Assembly: GCF_017592555.1 (NCBI RefSeq)
Contig: NZ_JAGFNS010000018.1
Coordinates: 124,001-188,000 of the forward strand
DNA length: 64,000 nucleotides
From: Actinoplanes flavus
GTDB taxonomy: Bacteria; Actinomycetota; Actinomycetes; Mycobacteriales; Micromonosporaceae
Direction: 5' to 3'
Every line of letters begins with the position of its first letter. Position 1 is the stretch's first letter. The position numbers and the translations under genes are program-made. This document shows positions 1 through 10,028 of the stretch, piece by piece. A model generated the notes under the pieces. That model was given only the letters and a program-made list of their open reading frames with translations. It had not been told where the DNA came from and searched no databases.

Positions 1-2
1 AG

Positions 3-287
3 CTGCTGCCCGACGGCAGTGGCATCCGTCTCGAGGCGACCAACAAGATCGTCCTGGACCTCGAGAAGCTGTACGACACCACGGGCGAGGACCTCGCCTA
101 CGTGGCGCGTTACGCCCGGGCGATCCAGCAGCAGCGCGGCGACTACAACGGCCGCGTGCTCTCCATCCGCGCCGACGACCTGCGCGCGCTCGCCATCGTC
201 TACGACATCTCGCCGTCCGGCCTCATCGAGCGCCTGACCGAGCAGGGTGTCCTGGTGGCCGACCCGCGCGCGTTCTTCGCCAGCTGA
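3..287 (+). CDS. bldD: BldD, C-terminal part (5' end outside window)
   Basis: Global developmental regulator of actinomycetes, a DNA-binding repressor that dimerises through c-di-GMP held by its C-terminal domain. Only the last 94 residues are present, in frame from base 3 to TGA at 285-287. The c-di-GMP signature RxD-x8-RxxD is visible: RGD, then eight residues, then RADD. The end (VADPRAFFAS) is typical of the family. The neighbours nusB and efp on the opposite strand match the Streptomyces bldD locus, which supports the call. The N-terminal helix-turn-helix domain lies upstream of the window. Confidence 0.9.
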   Translation: MLPDGSGIRLEATNKIVLDLEKLYDTTGEDLAYVARYARAIQQQRGDYNGRVLSIRADDLRALAIVYDISPSGLIERLTEQGVLVADPRAFFAS

Positions 288-326
288 CGCTGAACAAAAT
301 CAGCTGACACTGAACAAAATCAGCAA
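281..326. repeat. 20-bp tandem direct repeat at the bldD stop
   Basis: Two near-perfect copies of CAGCTGACRCTGAACAAAAT, followed by the start of a third (CAGC), begin inside the last codons of bldD and run into its 3' region. The second copy repeats the stop codon region. There is no inverted symmetry and no known role. It sits just before the bldD terminator. Confidence 0.8.
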
Positions 327-349
327 CACCCAGTAGCGCCCCCCGTGAG

Positions 350-384
350 GCCCGCGTCCCCCGACGCGGGCTTTTGCGTCTTTT
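350..384 (+). terminator. Intrinsic terminator of bldD
   Basis: A 9-bp stem GCCCGCGTC/GACGCGGGC with a 4-nt loop is followed by TTTTGCGTCTTTT. It lies about 60 bp after the bldD stop, so it should end the plus-strand transcript before the convergent nusB operon. Confidence 0.8.
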
Positions 385-424
385 GAACTCGGGGAGCGCG
401 GTTCTCGTACCCCTGGGCATGAAG

Positions 425-456
425 AAACGGCCCGGACCAGACGATCCGGGCCGTTC
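425..456 (-). terminator. Intrinsic terminator of the nusB operon
   Basis: An 11-bp stem AACGGCCCGGA/TCCGGGCCGTT with an 8-nt loop lies directly after the nusB stop on the minus strand and is followed there by a T-containing tail (GTTTCTTC). It closes the efp-nusB transcription unit. Confidence 0.75.
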
Positions 457-463
457 CCATGGT

Positions 464-898
464 TCAGCGGGTCGCGAAAGCCGCGATCCGGTCCAGCAGC
501 CCGTTGAGGAAGCGGGGGCTGTCGTCGGTGGACATCTCCTTGGCCAGCTCGACCGCCTCGGTGATCGCCACCGGGTCGTCGACGTCGGCCTCGTAGAGCA
601 GCTCGTAGACCGCGATCCGGGCGAGGTTGCGGTCGACCACCGGCATCCGGTCGATCGTCCACCCCTCGGCGTAACTCGCGATCAGCTCGTCGATCCGGTC
701 GAGATGCTTCGCCACGCCGTCGATGAGCGTTTTCGAGTACTCCAGGTGCTCGGGGTGCGGCTTGGCGATCCGGTCCAGGTAGGTGAGCAGCACCTGGCTC
801 GGCGGCAGGTCACGCAGGTCGGCCTCGAAAAGGACGTCCAGCGCTCGCTTGCGGGCCTTGCGACGCGCGAGCCGTTCCTTCTTGGGACCTTCGGCCAT
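464..898 (-). CDS. nusB: Transcription antitermination factor NusB
   Basis: NusB is the small helical RNA-binding protein that with NusE (S10) binds boxA of rRNA leaders and prevents premature termination. The 144-residue product has the normal length, a basic N-terminus (RLARRKARKRALDVLFEADL) and the conserved C-terminal segment VVDRNLARIAVYELL...DDPVAITEAVELAKE. Its ATG overlaps the efp stop as TGATG, so the two are translationally coupled. The order efp-nusB beside bldD is conserved in actinomycetes. Confidence 0.95.
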   Translation of the reverse strand: MAEGPKKERLARRKARKRALDVLFEADLRDLPPSQVLLTYLDRIAKPHPEHLEYSKTLIDGVAKHLDRIDELIASYAEGWTIDRMPVVDRNLARIAVYELLYEADVDDPVAITEAVELAKEMSTDDSPRFLNGLLDRIAAFATR

Positions 899-1455
899 CA
901 GCTGCGGCCGAGGTAGCGGCCGTCGCGGGTGTCGACCTTGATCTTCTCACCGGTGGTGATGAAGAGCGGAACCTGGACGGTCGCGCCGGTCTCGACGGTG
1001 GCCGGCTTGGTGCCGCCGGTCGAGCGGTCGCCCTGCAGGCCCGGCTCGGTGTAGGTGACCTCGAGGAACACGCTGGTCGGCAGCTCGATGTAGAGCGGCA
1101 CGCCCTCGTGCAGGGCCACCGTGGCCTCGGCCTCCGGGAGCAGGTAGTTCGAGTTCTCACCGACCGTGCCGCCGGACACGTGGATCTGGTCGTAGGTGTC
1201 CAGGTCCATGAAGACGAAGTCCTCGCCGTCCTGGTACAGGTACTGCATGGTGCGCTTGTCCACGGTCGCGGTCTCGACCTTGGTGCCGGCGTTGAACGTC
1301 TTGTCGACGACCTTGCCGGACAGCACGTGCTTGAGCGTGGTGCGCACGAAGGCGGGGCCCTTGCCCGGCTTGACGTGCTGGAACTCAACGACGGACCACA
1401 GCTCCCCGTCGAGGTTGAGAACCAAACCGTTCTTCAGGTCGTTGGTGGAAGCCAT
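898..1455 (-). CDS. efp: Translation elongation factor P
   Basis: EF-P enters the ribosomal E site and relieves stalling on polyproline stretches. The 185 residues give the standard three-domain length. Domain I carries the loop [10 protein letters not shown], whose lysine tip (PGKG) points to the peptidyl transferase centre, and the C-terminus ends in the usual [11 protein letters not shown]. This host encodes proteins extremely rich in proline, notably the 1529-residue product at 13552-18141, so EF-P demand may be high (inference). The ATG at 1455 is preceded by an AGGCAGG Shine-Dalgarno. Confidence 0.97.
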   Translation of the reverse strand: MASTNDLKNGLVLNLDGELWSVVEFQHVKPGKGPAFVRTTLKHVLSGKVVDKTFNAGTKVETATVDKRTMQYLYQDGEDFVFMDLDTYDQIHVSGGTVGENSNYLLPEAEATVALHEGVPLYIELPTSVFLEVTYTEPGLQGDRSTGGTKPATVETGATVQVPLFITTGEKIKVDTRDGRYLGRS

Positions 1456-1530
1456 GTCCTGCCTTGATCTTGATACGTATCGGTGACCGAACCACTCTAC
1501 CGGCGCGGCGCGGCTCGGAGCGAATCGGGC

Positions 1531-3158
<1,628 letters not shown>

Positions 3159-3187
3159 TCACGGCCGCAACGGGGGAGATCATCAAT

Positions 3188-4003
3188 ATGAGACTGAGTC
3201 GACGTGCCGCGCTGCGTGCCGCGCTGCTCACCGCCGGTGGGGCGGTCGGCGGCGTGGTGGGCATGGACGCGCTGTCACAGGCGTTCGGCTGGGACCGGCC
3301 ACCGGTCAGCGGCGGCTACGCGGCCGCCGCCGACGCGCCCGAGGCCCTGCGCACCGCCAACCTGACCATCCGGTACTTCGTGGAGACCACCGAGCCGGTG
3401 GTGGCGTTCACCTTCGACGACGGCCCCGGCCCGCAGTGGACGCCGATGGTGCTGGACGCGCTGGACCAGGCGAACATCCCGGCCACGTTCTTCATGGTGG
3501 GCCAGAACCTGGAGAAGCACGCCGACCTGGTCCGCGACCGGATGGGCCGGCACGAGATCGGCAACCACTCCTGGTCGCACGACGACCTGGCGACCCTGGA
3601 CCGCGCGGGCGTGGAGACCGAGCTGTCCCGCACCCACGACATGATCAAGAAGGTCTTCGGCCGGGAGACGACCCTGCTGCGCCCGCCGTACGGGCACCTC
3701 GGCGGGTCCACGGTGCTGGCCGCCGACCACTTCGGCTACGAGATCGTGCTGTGGTCGCACCTGATGCGGGAGAAGTACTTCCAGGACGACCCGGACGGCC
3801 AGGTCCGCGACATCGTCGACAACGTCCGCCCCGGCTCCATCATCCTGGCCCACGACGTCGGCAAACCGCACCGGCTGGTCTCGCTGCGCGGCCTGAGCGC
3901 CATGTTCAGCGGCCTCAAGGCCCGCGGCTTCCAATTCGCCACGGTCTCCGAGCTGGCCGCGCTGCAGACCCGTCCGAGCCCGCCGCCGCTCACTACCGCC
4001 TGA
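3188..4003 (+). CDS. Secreted polysaccharide deacetylase (NodB/CE4)
   Basis: A metal-dependent carbohydrate esterase that removes acetyl groups from amino-sugar polymers such as peptidoglycan or chitin. All CE4 motifs are visible: TFDDGPG (motif 1, Asp pair), [13 protein letters not shown] (motif 2, metal histidines), LRPPYGH (motif 3), VLWSHLM, and ILAHD (motif 5). The N-terminus [19 protein letters not shown] has a twin-arginine look, so export is likely, possibly by Tat. The ATG at 3188 follows GGGGGAGATC. The gene is 271 codons, reads opposite to the surrounding aro genes, and its last 11 bases overlap the end of aroK. Confidence 0.88.
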   Translation: MRLSRRAALRAALLTAGGAVGGVVGMDALSQAFGWDRPPVSGGYAAAADAPEALRTANLTIRYFVETTEPVVAFTFDDGPGPQWTPMVLDALDQANIPATFFMVGQNLEKHADLVRDRMGRHEIGNHSWSHDDLATLDRAGVETELSRTHDMIKKVFGRETTLLRPPYGHLGGSTVLAADHFGYEIVLWSHLMREKYFQDDPDGQVRDIVDNVRPGSIILAHDVGKPHRLVSLRGLSAMFSGLKARGFQFATVSELAALQTRPSPPPLTTA

Positions 4004-4496
4004 GAAGGGCGAGGACCTCGGCGGTGGTCTCGGACTCCTCGCGGCCGTCGGTGGCGACCGTGTGGGTGGCCACCTCGAGGTAGAGCGGGCGGCGCTGGTC
4101 CAGCAGGTGCCGCAGGGTGGCCCGCGGGTTGATCGCGAGCAGCGGACGGCCGGCGCCCAGGCCGACGCGCTTGATCGCGTCGGCCAGCTCGACCGAGAGG
4201 TAGACGACGGTGTGCCCGGTCAGCAGCTTCCGGGTGCCCTCGTCCAGGATCGCGCCGCCGCCCAGCGCCAGGACGCCGTCGAAGGTCGCCAGCGCGTCGG
4301 CGACGGTCCGCCGTTCCAGGTCGCGGAAGGCGGGCTCGCCGTCCTCCACGAAGATGTCCGGGATCGGCTTGCCGGCCCGGTCCTCGATGATCGCGTCGGT
4401 GTCGGCGAAGGGGACACCCAGCTCGGCGGCGACCGCCGCGCCGATGGTGCTCTTACCGGCGCCCATGACGCCGACGAAGACCGCGACCGGGGCCAT
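3993..4496 (-). CDS. aroK: Shikimate kinase
   Basis: Phosphorylates shikimate at the 3-position with ATP. The 167-residue P-loop enzyme shows the Walker A motif [11 protein letters not shown] near the start, the shikimate-binding DTD in [18 protein letters not shown], the GGG turn in [14 protein letters not shown], and the lid RPLL....[11 protein letters not shown]. The ATG at 4496 overlaps the aroC stop as TGATG. It is separated from aroB by the inverted deacetylase gene, whereas these genes are usually contiguous. Confidence 0.95.
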   Translation of the reverse strand: MAPVAVFVGVMGAGKSTIGAAVAAELGVPFADTDAIIEDRAGKPIPDIFVEDGEPAFRDLERRTVADALATFDGVLALGGGAILDEGTRKLLTGHTVVYLSVELADAIKRVGLGAGRPLLAINPRATLRHLLDQRRPLYLEVATHTVATDGREESETTAEVLALLRR

Positions 4497-5674
4497 CAGT
4501 GGATGATCAGGTTGTCGAGGTACGACCGGAGGTTGCGCCGGATCTCGGCGACCGAGTCGCCGCCGAACTTCTCGGTCGCGGCCTCGGCCAGGACCAGCGC
4601 CACCATCGCCTCGGCCACGATCGCGCCGGCCGGGACCGCGCAGACGTCGGAGCGCTGGTTGATGGCGGTGGCCGGCTCGCCGGTGGTGATGTCGACGGTC
4701 TGCAGCGCCCGGTTGAGCGACGAGATCGGCTTGAGCGCGGCGCGGACCCGCAGCGGCTCGCCGTTGGTGATGCCGCCCTCCAGGCCACCGGCCCGGTCGG
4801 TGACCCGCTTCACCCCGTCCGGGGTCGGGACGATCTCGTCGTGCGCCACCGAGCCGCGCGAACGGGCCTGGGTGAAGCCGTCGCCGATCTCCACGCCCTT
4901 CACCGACTGGATCGACATGAGAGCGGTGGCCAGCCGGGCGTCGAGCTTGCGGTCCCACTGCACGTGCGAGCCGAGACCCGGCGGCACGTTGTAGGCCAGC
5001 ACCTCGACGATGCCGCCGAGGGTGTCCGCGTCCTGCTTGGCGGCGTCGACCTCGGCCACCATGCGGGCGCTGGCCTCCGGGTCGAGGCAGCGCAGCGGGT
5101 CCTCGTCGATCCGGTCGAAGTCGTCGGGGGTGGGGATGACGCCGGGCTTGGCGGCCACCGCGCCGAGCTCGATGACGTGCGACACGATGTCGATGCCGAG
5201 CGCCTGCTTGATCAGCTTCTTGGCGACCACGCCGACGGCGACGCGGGCCGCGGTCTCCCGGGCGCTGGCGCGCTCCAGGATCGGGCGGGCGTCGGTGTGC
5301 CCGTACTTCTGCATGCCGGCCAGGTCGGCGTGCCCGGGACGCGGGCGGGTCAGCGGCGCGTTGCGGGCCTGCGCGGCGAGCAGCCCCGGGTCCACCGGGT
5401 CGGCCGCCATGACGGTCTCCCACTTGGGCCACTCGCTGTTGCCCACCCGGATCGCGACCGGCGAGCCCTGGGTCACCCCGTGCCGGATGCCACCGATGAG
5501 TTCGAGCTCGTCCTGCTCGAACTTCATCCGGGCGCCGCGGCCGTACCCGAGGCGGCGGCGCACCAGATCACGCATGATGTCCGCGCTCGTCACCTCGATC
5601 CCGGCGGGGACACCCTCGAGCAGCGCGACGAGCGCCGGTCCGTGCGATTCACCTGCAGTAAGCCAGCGCAACAC
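4496..5674 (-). CDS. aroC: Chorismate synthase
   Basis: Last step of the shikimate pathway: anti-1,4-elimination of phosphate from EPSP to chorismate, using reduced FMN. The 392-residue product starts [21 protein letters not shown] with the conserved GESHG, then [18 protein letters not shown], and has the flavin-site blocks [14 protein letters not shown] and [21 protein letters not shown]. The C-terminal [23 protein letters not shown] is typical. It is coupled to aroK. Confidence 0.97.
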   Translation of the reverse strand: MLRWLTAGESHGPALVALLEGVPAGIEVTSADIMRDLVRRRLGYGRGARMKFEQDELELIGGIRHGVTQGSPVAIRVGNSEWPKWETVMAADPVDPGLLAAQARNAPLTRPRPGHADLAGMQKYGHTDARPILERASARETAARVAVGVVAKKLIKQALGIDIVSHVIELGAVAAKPGVIPTPDDFDRIDEDPLRCLDPEASARMVAEVDAAKQDADTLGGIVEVLAYNVPPGLGSHVQWDRKLDARLATALMSIQSVKGVEIGDGFTQARSRGSVAHDEIVPTPDGVKRVTDRAGGLEGGITNGEPLRVRAALKPISSLNRALQTVDITTGEPATAINQRSDVCAVPAGAIVAEAMVALVLAEAATEKFGGDSVAEIRRNLRSYLDNLIIH

Positions 5675-5809
5675 GGCAACAGTCTGGCACGGCGCCGGAC
5701 ACGGGCCGCGACAGGCCGCCCGTGTCCCGCTTTACGGACACCTTCCGGGGCGGCCGCGCGTACCGCGTACCCCGGCTCGTCGCTCTTGATCTTCGGGCTG
5801 GGAAGCCGC

Positions 5810-6715
5810 TCAGGCGCGGTTCGCGACCGCCTCGCCGAGAGCCTTGCGCATGGCCTCCTCGGGAGCCTCGGGCAGGCCGGTGAACTGCTCGAACTGGCTG
5901 AGCGCCTGGGCCAGCAGCAGATCGAGGCCGGAGAAGACCGGCACCTCGTGCGCGGTCGCGGCGGCGGCCAGCGGCGTCGGCCACGGGTCGTAGAGGGCGT
6001 CGAAGAAGACGCTGCCGGGACGCCAGGTCACCCGTTCGGCGAGCGGGTCGGCGGCACCCTTCGGGACGGTGGCGATGATCGCGTCGGCGTCGAACGCGCC
6101 GGCCGCGTCGTCCCAGGACACGCCGTCGAGGGTGATGCCCAGCGCGACGGCGACCGGGCCGAGCTCCTCGCGGGCCTCCGGACGGCGGGTGACCACGGTC
6201 ACCGTCTCGGCGCCGAGCTGGGCGGCCGCGCCGAGGGCGGCCCGCGCGGTGCCGCCGCCACCGAGCACGGTGATCCGGGGTGGGTCCACCTTGGCGGCGT
6301 GCCGGCCGGTGCCCGCGCCGAGCCCGGCCTCCCGCAGCACCTGGACCATGCCGATGACGTCGGTGTTGTCCGCGTGCCAGGTGCCGTCCGCCTGGCGGAC
6401 CAGGGTGTTGGCGCAGCCGACCGCGATCGCCAGCGGCGAGGCGGAGGACGCCAGCCGCAGCGCGGTCTCCTTGAGCGGCATGGTCAGCGACAGGCCGGCC
6501 CATTCCGGGCCGAGGCCGGCCACCAGGTCGGGCAGTTCGGACTCGGCGCACTCGATCGCCGAATAGGTCCAGTCGAGCAGGCCGGTCGCGGCGAAACCGG
6601 CGGTGTGGATGAAGGGCGAGAGCGAATGCGCGATCGGCTTGCCGCACACCGCGGCTTTCCGCGCGGCCGGGGTCTCCTCGGGCTTCTGCACGGGGCTCAC
6701 TCTACGGGTGGACAC
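5810..6715 (-). CDS. aroE: Shikimate dehydrogenase
   Basis: NADP(H)-dependent reduction of 3-dehydroshikimate. Substrate-site motif KPIAHSLSPFIHTAGF, catalytic Lys in LTMPLKETAL, NADP loop VLGGGGTARAALGAA, and the C-terminal LLLAQALSQFEQFTG are present. The start is uncertain: GTG codons lie at 6736, 6715 and 6700. I prefer 6715, which has GGTGAGGG about 10 nt upstream. The gene follows mltG copy 1 by a few bases, so it is probably read from the ruvX-mltG transcript rather than with aroC-aroK. Confidence 0.9.
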   Translation of the reverse strand: MSTRRVSPVQKPEETPAARKAAVCGKPIAHSLSPFIHTAGFAATGLLDWTYSAIECAESELPDLVAGLGPEWAGLSLTMPLKETALRLASSASPLAIAVGCANTLVRQADGTWHADNTDVIGMVQVLREAGLGAGTGRHAAKVDPPRITVLGGGGTARAALGAAAQLGAETVTVVTRRPEAREELGPVAVALGITLDGVSWDDAAGAFDADAIIATVPKGAADPLAERVTWRPGSVFFDALYDPWPTPLAAAATAHEVPVFSGLDLLLAQALSQFEQFTGLPEAPEEAMRKALGEAVANRA

Positions 6716-6745
6716 CCGCGGCACGCCCTCACCCACACGCGGGGC

Positions 6746-7927
6746 TCAGCAGTCGGACAACTTGATCCCGTTGTCGCAGGCCTTCTTCTTGTTCTTCTCG
6801 TGCTCGGCGTCGGTGGCGGCGAACGCGGAGTGCCCCGCCTTGTCGATCGCGACGAAGAACAACCAGGGCGCCACCGGCGGCTTCTGGGCGCCGGTCAGGG
6901 CGGCCTTGCCGGGGCTGTTGATCGGCCCGATCGGCAGCCCGACCACGGTCTCCGAGTTGTACGGGTTCTTCGGGTCGTTCATCTCGGCCTCGGTGAGCTG
7001 GCCCGAGTGCTTCGCCTTCTTGCCGTTGAGCTCCAGCCAGTAGTTCGTGGTGACGTCGAACTGCAACGGCATCTTCTTCTTGTACGCCCGGTTGTAGGCG
7101 ACCCGGGCGACCTTGGGCAGATCGTCGGCGTTACCGGCCTCGGCCTGCGCCAGCGACGCCACGATGAGCGCCTCGTACGGCGAGACGGCCAGATTCTTCT
7201 GCACCCCGTCGGCGAACCCGATCTCGCCGGTGACGGTGAGGAAGTGCTCGACCATCGTCTTGAGGACCTGCGAGGCGGTGGCCTTCGGATCGAACTCGTA
7301 CGTGTCCGGGAAGAGGAAGCCCTCGGCCGTCTTGGACACCGGCTTGCCGTCGGTGCGCTTGAACCACCAGTCCGGTACGCCGAGCGCCTCCGGATCCTTC
7401 GCCGCCTCCTCGAAGTCCTTGACCGGGATGCCGGTGGCCTTCGCGAGCAGCTCGAACGTCTGCTTGGCGGTCTTGCCCTCGGGGATGGTCACGCCCTTGC
7501 TGAGCCGGGTGTTCGGGTCGAGCAGCTGGGCGACCGCCTGATCGGCGGCCATCTGGCGGCGCAGCACGTAGGTGCCGGCCTGGATGTTCTCGCTGCGCGG
7601 CTCGGCGTCGGCGGCCTCCAGGAAGGCCTTGGTGCTCTTCACCACATCGGCTTTGACGAGCACGTTGCCGATCTCGGTGAGCGACGAGTTCTTGATGATC
7701 GTGACCTCGACCGGGGCGCTGCCGGAGCCCTCGTAGTCGGCCGCCACGAAGAAGCCGGCGACCTTGGTGTAGCCGAGGTAGATGCCGCCGCCGAGCACGG
7801 AGAACAGCAGGAGCGTCAGAACCAGGGCGACCGCGGAGCGGCCACGTCCTTTCCGGGCCCGGTGATCACGCCGGGAACCCTCTCCCTCGGCGTCCTCTTC
7901 GAACGCCACGTCCAGTTCGTCGATCAT
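6746..7927 (-). CDS. mltG: Endolytic murein transglycosylase MltG, copy 1
   Basis: YceG-like/MltG proteins cut nascent glycan strands at the membrane and act as terminases for peptidoglycan synthesis. This 393-residue copy has a charged cytoplasmic N-terminus, one membrane segment (about residues 32-55, AVALVLTLLLFSVLGGGIYLGY), LysM-like and YceG domains, and the catalytic-region motif SPYEALIVASLAQAEA, then ARVAYNRAYKK and the C-terminal GLPIGPINSPGKAAL. I choose ATG 7927 over the upstream GTG at 7981 because GGAGGCAGAC sits just before it and the length then equals that of copy 2. Confidence 0.9.
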   Translation of the reverse strand: MIDELDVAFEEDAEGEGSRRDHRARKGRGRSAVALVLTLLLFSVLGGGIYLGYTKVAGFFVAADYEGSGSAPVEVTIIKNSSLTEIGNVLVKADVVKSTKAFLEAADAEPRSENIQAGTYVLRRQMAADQAVAQLLDPNTRLSKGVTIPEGKTAKQTFELLAKATGIPVKDFEEAAKDPEALGVPDWWFKRTDGKPVSKTAEGFLFPDTYEFDPKATASQVLKTMVEHFLTVTGEIGFADGVQKNLAVSPYEALIVASLAQAEAGNADDLPKVARVAYNRAYKKKMPLQFDVTTNYWLELNGKKAKHSGQLTEAEMNDPKNPYNSETVVGLPIGPINSPGKAALTGAQKPPVAPWLFFVAIDKAGHSAFAATDAEHEKNKKKACDNGIKLSDC

Positions 7928-8104
7928 GTCGTCTGCCTCCGCTGCCCGTCCGGCCGACTCCGCGAGCACTGGGCGCACCATACCTACATCGATGGTCCGC
8001 CGCCCACCCCGGCGACTTTCCGTCGACCGGGCGGTGACGCGGCGTCCTTCCTAACGCGCGTGGCGGGGCGAGGAAACTCCACCCGGCCACGTCACACTAG
8101 CGGT

Positions 8105-9286
8105 TCAGCAGATCGGGATGCCGTTCTTGCACGCGACCTTGATGTTGGCGTTGTGCTCGTCGAACGTCTTGCCGTACGCCATCGTGCCCTTCTCGTCGAT
8201 GGTCACGAAGAAGAAATTCTGGCTCTTCGGCGCGTCGATGGCGCCCTTCAGGGCGATCTCACCGGGATTGCTGATCGGGCCGATCGACATGCCCGGCGCG
8301 TTGTACCGGTACGGGTTGTCCTCGCTGTGCATCTCGTCGATCGTCAGCTTCTCGGAGGATTTGCCCTGTTTGCCGTTCAGCCGCAGCCAGTAGTTGACCG
8401 TGCTGTCCAGCTGGAGGCAGCCGCACGGGAAGTCGCCCGAGTACGCCCGGTTGTAGAGGACCCGCGACACCGGGCCCATGTCCTCCGGGAGCAGCGCCTC
8501 CACCTGGGTGATCGACGCCGCGACCAGGGCCTCGTACGGTGAGATCTTGAGCTTGGACTTCGCCGTGGCCGCGAAGTCCAGCTTGTCCATCTCGGCGTTG
8601 AAGTTCTTGATGACGAGCTTGAGGACGTCGGTCGCGGTGGTCTTCTTCGGGATCTCGTAGGTCGCCGGGTACAGGAAGCCCTCGATGTTGGACTTGTCGA
8701 CCTTCTTGCCGTCGGTCCGCTTCAGCCATTCGGCCGTGACGCCGAGCTTCGAGATGTCCTTGGCGGCCTTCTCGAACTCCGCCACCGGGATGCCGGTGTA
8801 CTTGGAGAACGCCGCGAAGACCTGCATCTTGGTCCAGCCCTCGGGGATGACCACCCCGTTGACGGCGAGATTCTTCCGGTCCAGCAGCCACAAAACCGCG
8901 TCGCTGGCCTTCATCTGCTTGCGCAGCTTGTAGGATCCAACCTGAATGCCGGTACTGTCGGGATTGTCCTTGGCGGCCTCGACGAACGCCGCGGCACTCT
9001 TGACCACACCCGCCTTGAACAGGGTCTCGGCGATGGCGGAGGCGTACTCGCCCTTCTTGACCTCGACGATCACCTCACCACTGCCGGGGCCGTCGTAGTC
9101 GGCCGCGGTGAAGAAGCCGGACACCTTGTCGTAGCCGTACCAGGCTCCGCCACCGAGAACGCCGAACAGCACCAGGACCAGGACGAACGTGATGACCGAG
9201 CGGCCACCCTTCTCCCTCTTGCGATGTCTCCATCGCCCGGGATCGGGGTTGTCCTCGTACCTCAGGTCTTCTATCTCGCCGATCAA
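8105..9286 (-). CDS. mltG: Endolytic murein transglycosylase MltG, copy 2
   Basis: Tandem paralogue of the downstream gene, also exactly 393 residues. It has one membrane segment (SVITFVLVLVLFGVLGGGAWYGY) and the YceG core SPYEALVAASITQVEA, SRVLYNRAYSGDFPCG and GMSIGPISNPGEIAL. It starts at TTG 9286, with GGAGGCAGAC encoded by the last codons of ruvX as Shine-Dalgarno. Two cysteines (FPCGC) in the catalytic region and a C-terminal CKNGIPIC are not in the same arrangement in copy 1. Most actinobacteria keep a single mltG here, so one copy may be specialised. Confidence 0.9.
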   Translation of the reverse strand: MIGEIEDLRYEDNPDPGRWRHRKREKGGRSVITFVLVLVLFGVLGGGAWYGYDKVSGFFTAADYDGPGSGEVIVEVKKGEYASAIAETLFKAGVVKSAAAFVEAAKDNPDSTGIQVGSYKLRKQMKASDAVLWLLDRKNLAVNGVVIPEGWTKMQVFAAFSKYTGIPVAEFEKAAKDISKLGVTAEWLKRTDGKKVDKSNIEGFLYPATYEIPKKTTATDVLKLVIKNFNAEMDKLDFAATAKSKLKISPYEALVAASITQVEALLPEDMGPVSRVLYNRAYSGDFPCGCLQLDSTVNYWLRLNGKQGKSSEKLTIDEMHSEDNPYRYNAPGMSIGPISNPGEIALKGAIDAPKSQNFFFVTIDEKGTMAYGKTFDEHNANIKVACKNGIPIC

Positions 9287-9748
9287 TTAAGTCTGCCTCC
9301 GCTGCGCGTTGAGCCAGCCCTGCAGGATCTCCACGGCGGCCGCCTGATCCACGACCGCACGCTGGCGCTTGCCCTTGACACCCCGCTCGGAGAGCCGGCG
9401 GCTGGCGACGACCGTGGACATGCGCTCATCGGTCAACACGACCGGGACCGGCGCCAGCACCGTGCCGAGCCGCTCCGCGTACGCCCGGACGTGGCCGGCC
9501 GCCACACCCTCACGCCCGTTGAGCGCCACCGGAAGCCCGACGACGACCTCGATCGCCTCGTGCTCGGCGGTCAGCCGCGCCAACTCCGTCATGTCCTTCG
9601 GCGTGCCGTCGTCACCGGTCTCCCGGTCCCGCGGCACGGTCACCACCGGGCTGGCCAGGATCCCGTCCGGGTCGCACCTGGCCACCCCGACACGCACCTG
9701 ACCCACGTCCACACCCAGGCGGACGCCCCGAGTGAAGCGCTGAGTCAC
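9287..9748 (-). CDS. ruvX: RuvX/YqgF, predicted Holliday junction resolvase-type nuclease
   Basis: RNase H-fold protein of the YqgF family, linked to pre-16S rRNA maturation and junction resolution. The first motif GVDVGQVRVGVARCDP, the middle VVVGLPVALNGREG, and VVLTDERMSTVVASRRL, with a C-terminal DQAAAVEILQGWL, all match. The start is probably GTG 9748 (MTQRFTRGVRLGVDVG), with a possible earlier GTG at 9763. The gene order alaS-ruvX-mltG-aroE is the standard actinobacterial one. Its last codons provide the Shine-Dalgarno of mltG copy 2. Confidence 0.9.
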   Translation of the reverse strand: MTQRFTRGVRLGVDVGQVRVGVARCDPDGILASPVVTVPRDRETGDDGTPKDMTELARLTAEHEAIEVVVGLPVALNGREGVAAGHVRAYAERLGTVLAPVPVVLTDERMSTVVASRRLSERGVKGKRQRAVVDQAAAVEILQGWLNAQRRQT

Positions 9749-9982
9749 GCTCCCACCCTGCACAGCAGCAACACGCGTCTCCCGTCCCCGATCAAGATTT
9801 CGCTGCGAAGAGTAACGGCCGGGGCTTTCGCCCGCTTCGATGCCATCGCTCCGATCGCGCCCCGAAGCTTAACCGCACCGCTGGCCGATGCGCCGCCACC
9901 CTTTGCAAGGCCTAAAGATCCGCTAAGAAATGGAGTACCCACCATCAGCAAACGACTACCCAGAGCAATCATCGCGCATCGC

Positions 9983-10015
9983 GAAACGCCCCGGACAACC
10001 GTCCGGGGCGTTCCG
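9983..10015 (-). terminator. Terminator after alaS
   Basis: A perfect stem AACGCCCCGGAC/GTCCGGGGCGTT with a 4-nt loop, just after the alaS stop on the minus strand, followed by TTTCGCG. The 215 bp between it and ruvX is relatively AT-rich and probably carries the ruvX-mltG promoter, though I could not identify a convincing -35/-10 pair. Confidence 0.75.
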
Positions 10016-10028
10016 TCGAGAAGCGCTG

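Noticed and set aside
4499-8542. 1347-codon plus-strand frame across aroC, aroE and mltG.
   Set aside because: Antisense to four recognised genes; composition is that of complementary high-GC codons.
7131-8600. Possible loss of the catalytic glutamate in both MltG copies (Q in the first position of the E-x-E motif of E. coli).
   Set aside because: The second glutamate of that motif is kept in both copies (QAEA, QVEA), and I believe the Q-x-E form is common in actinobacterial MltG, so this does not show inactivity.
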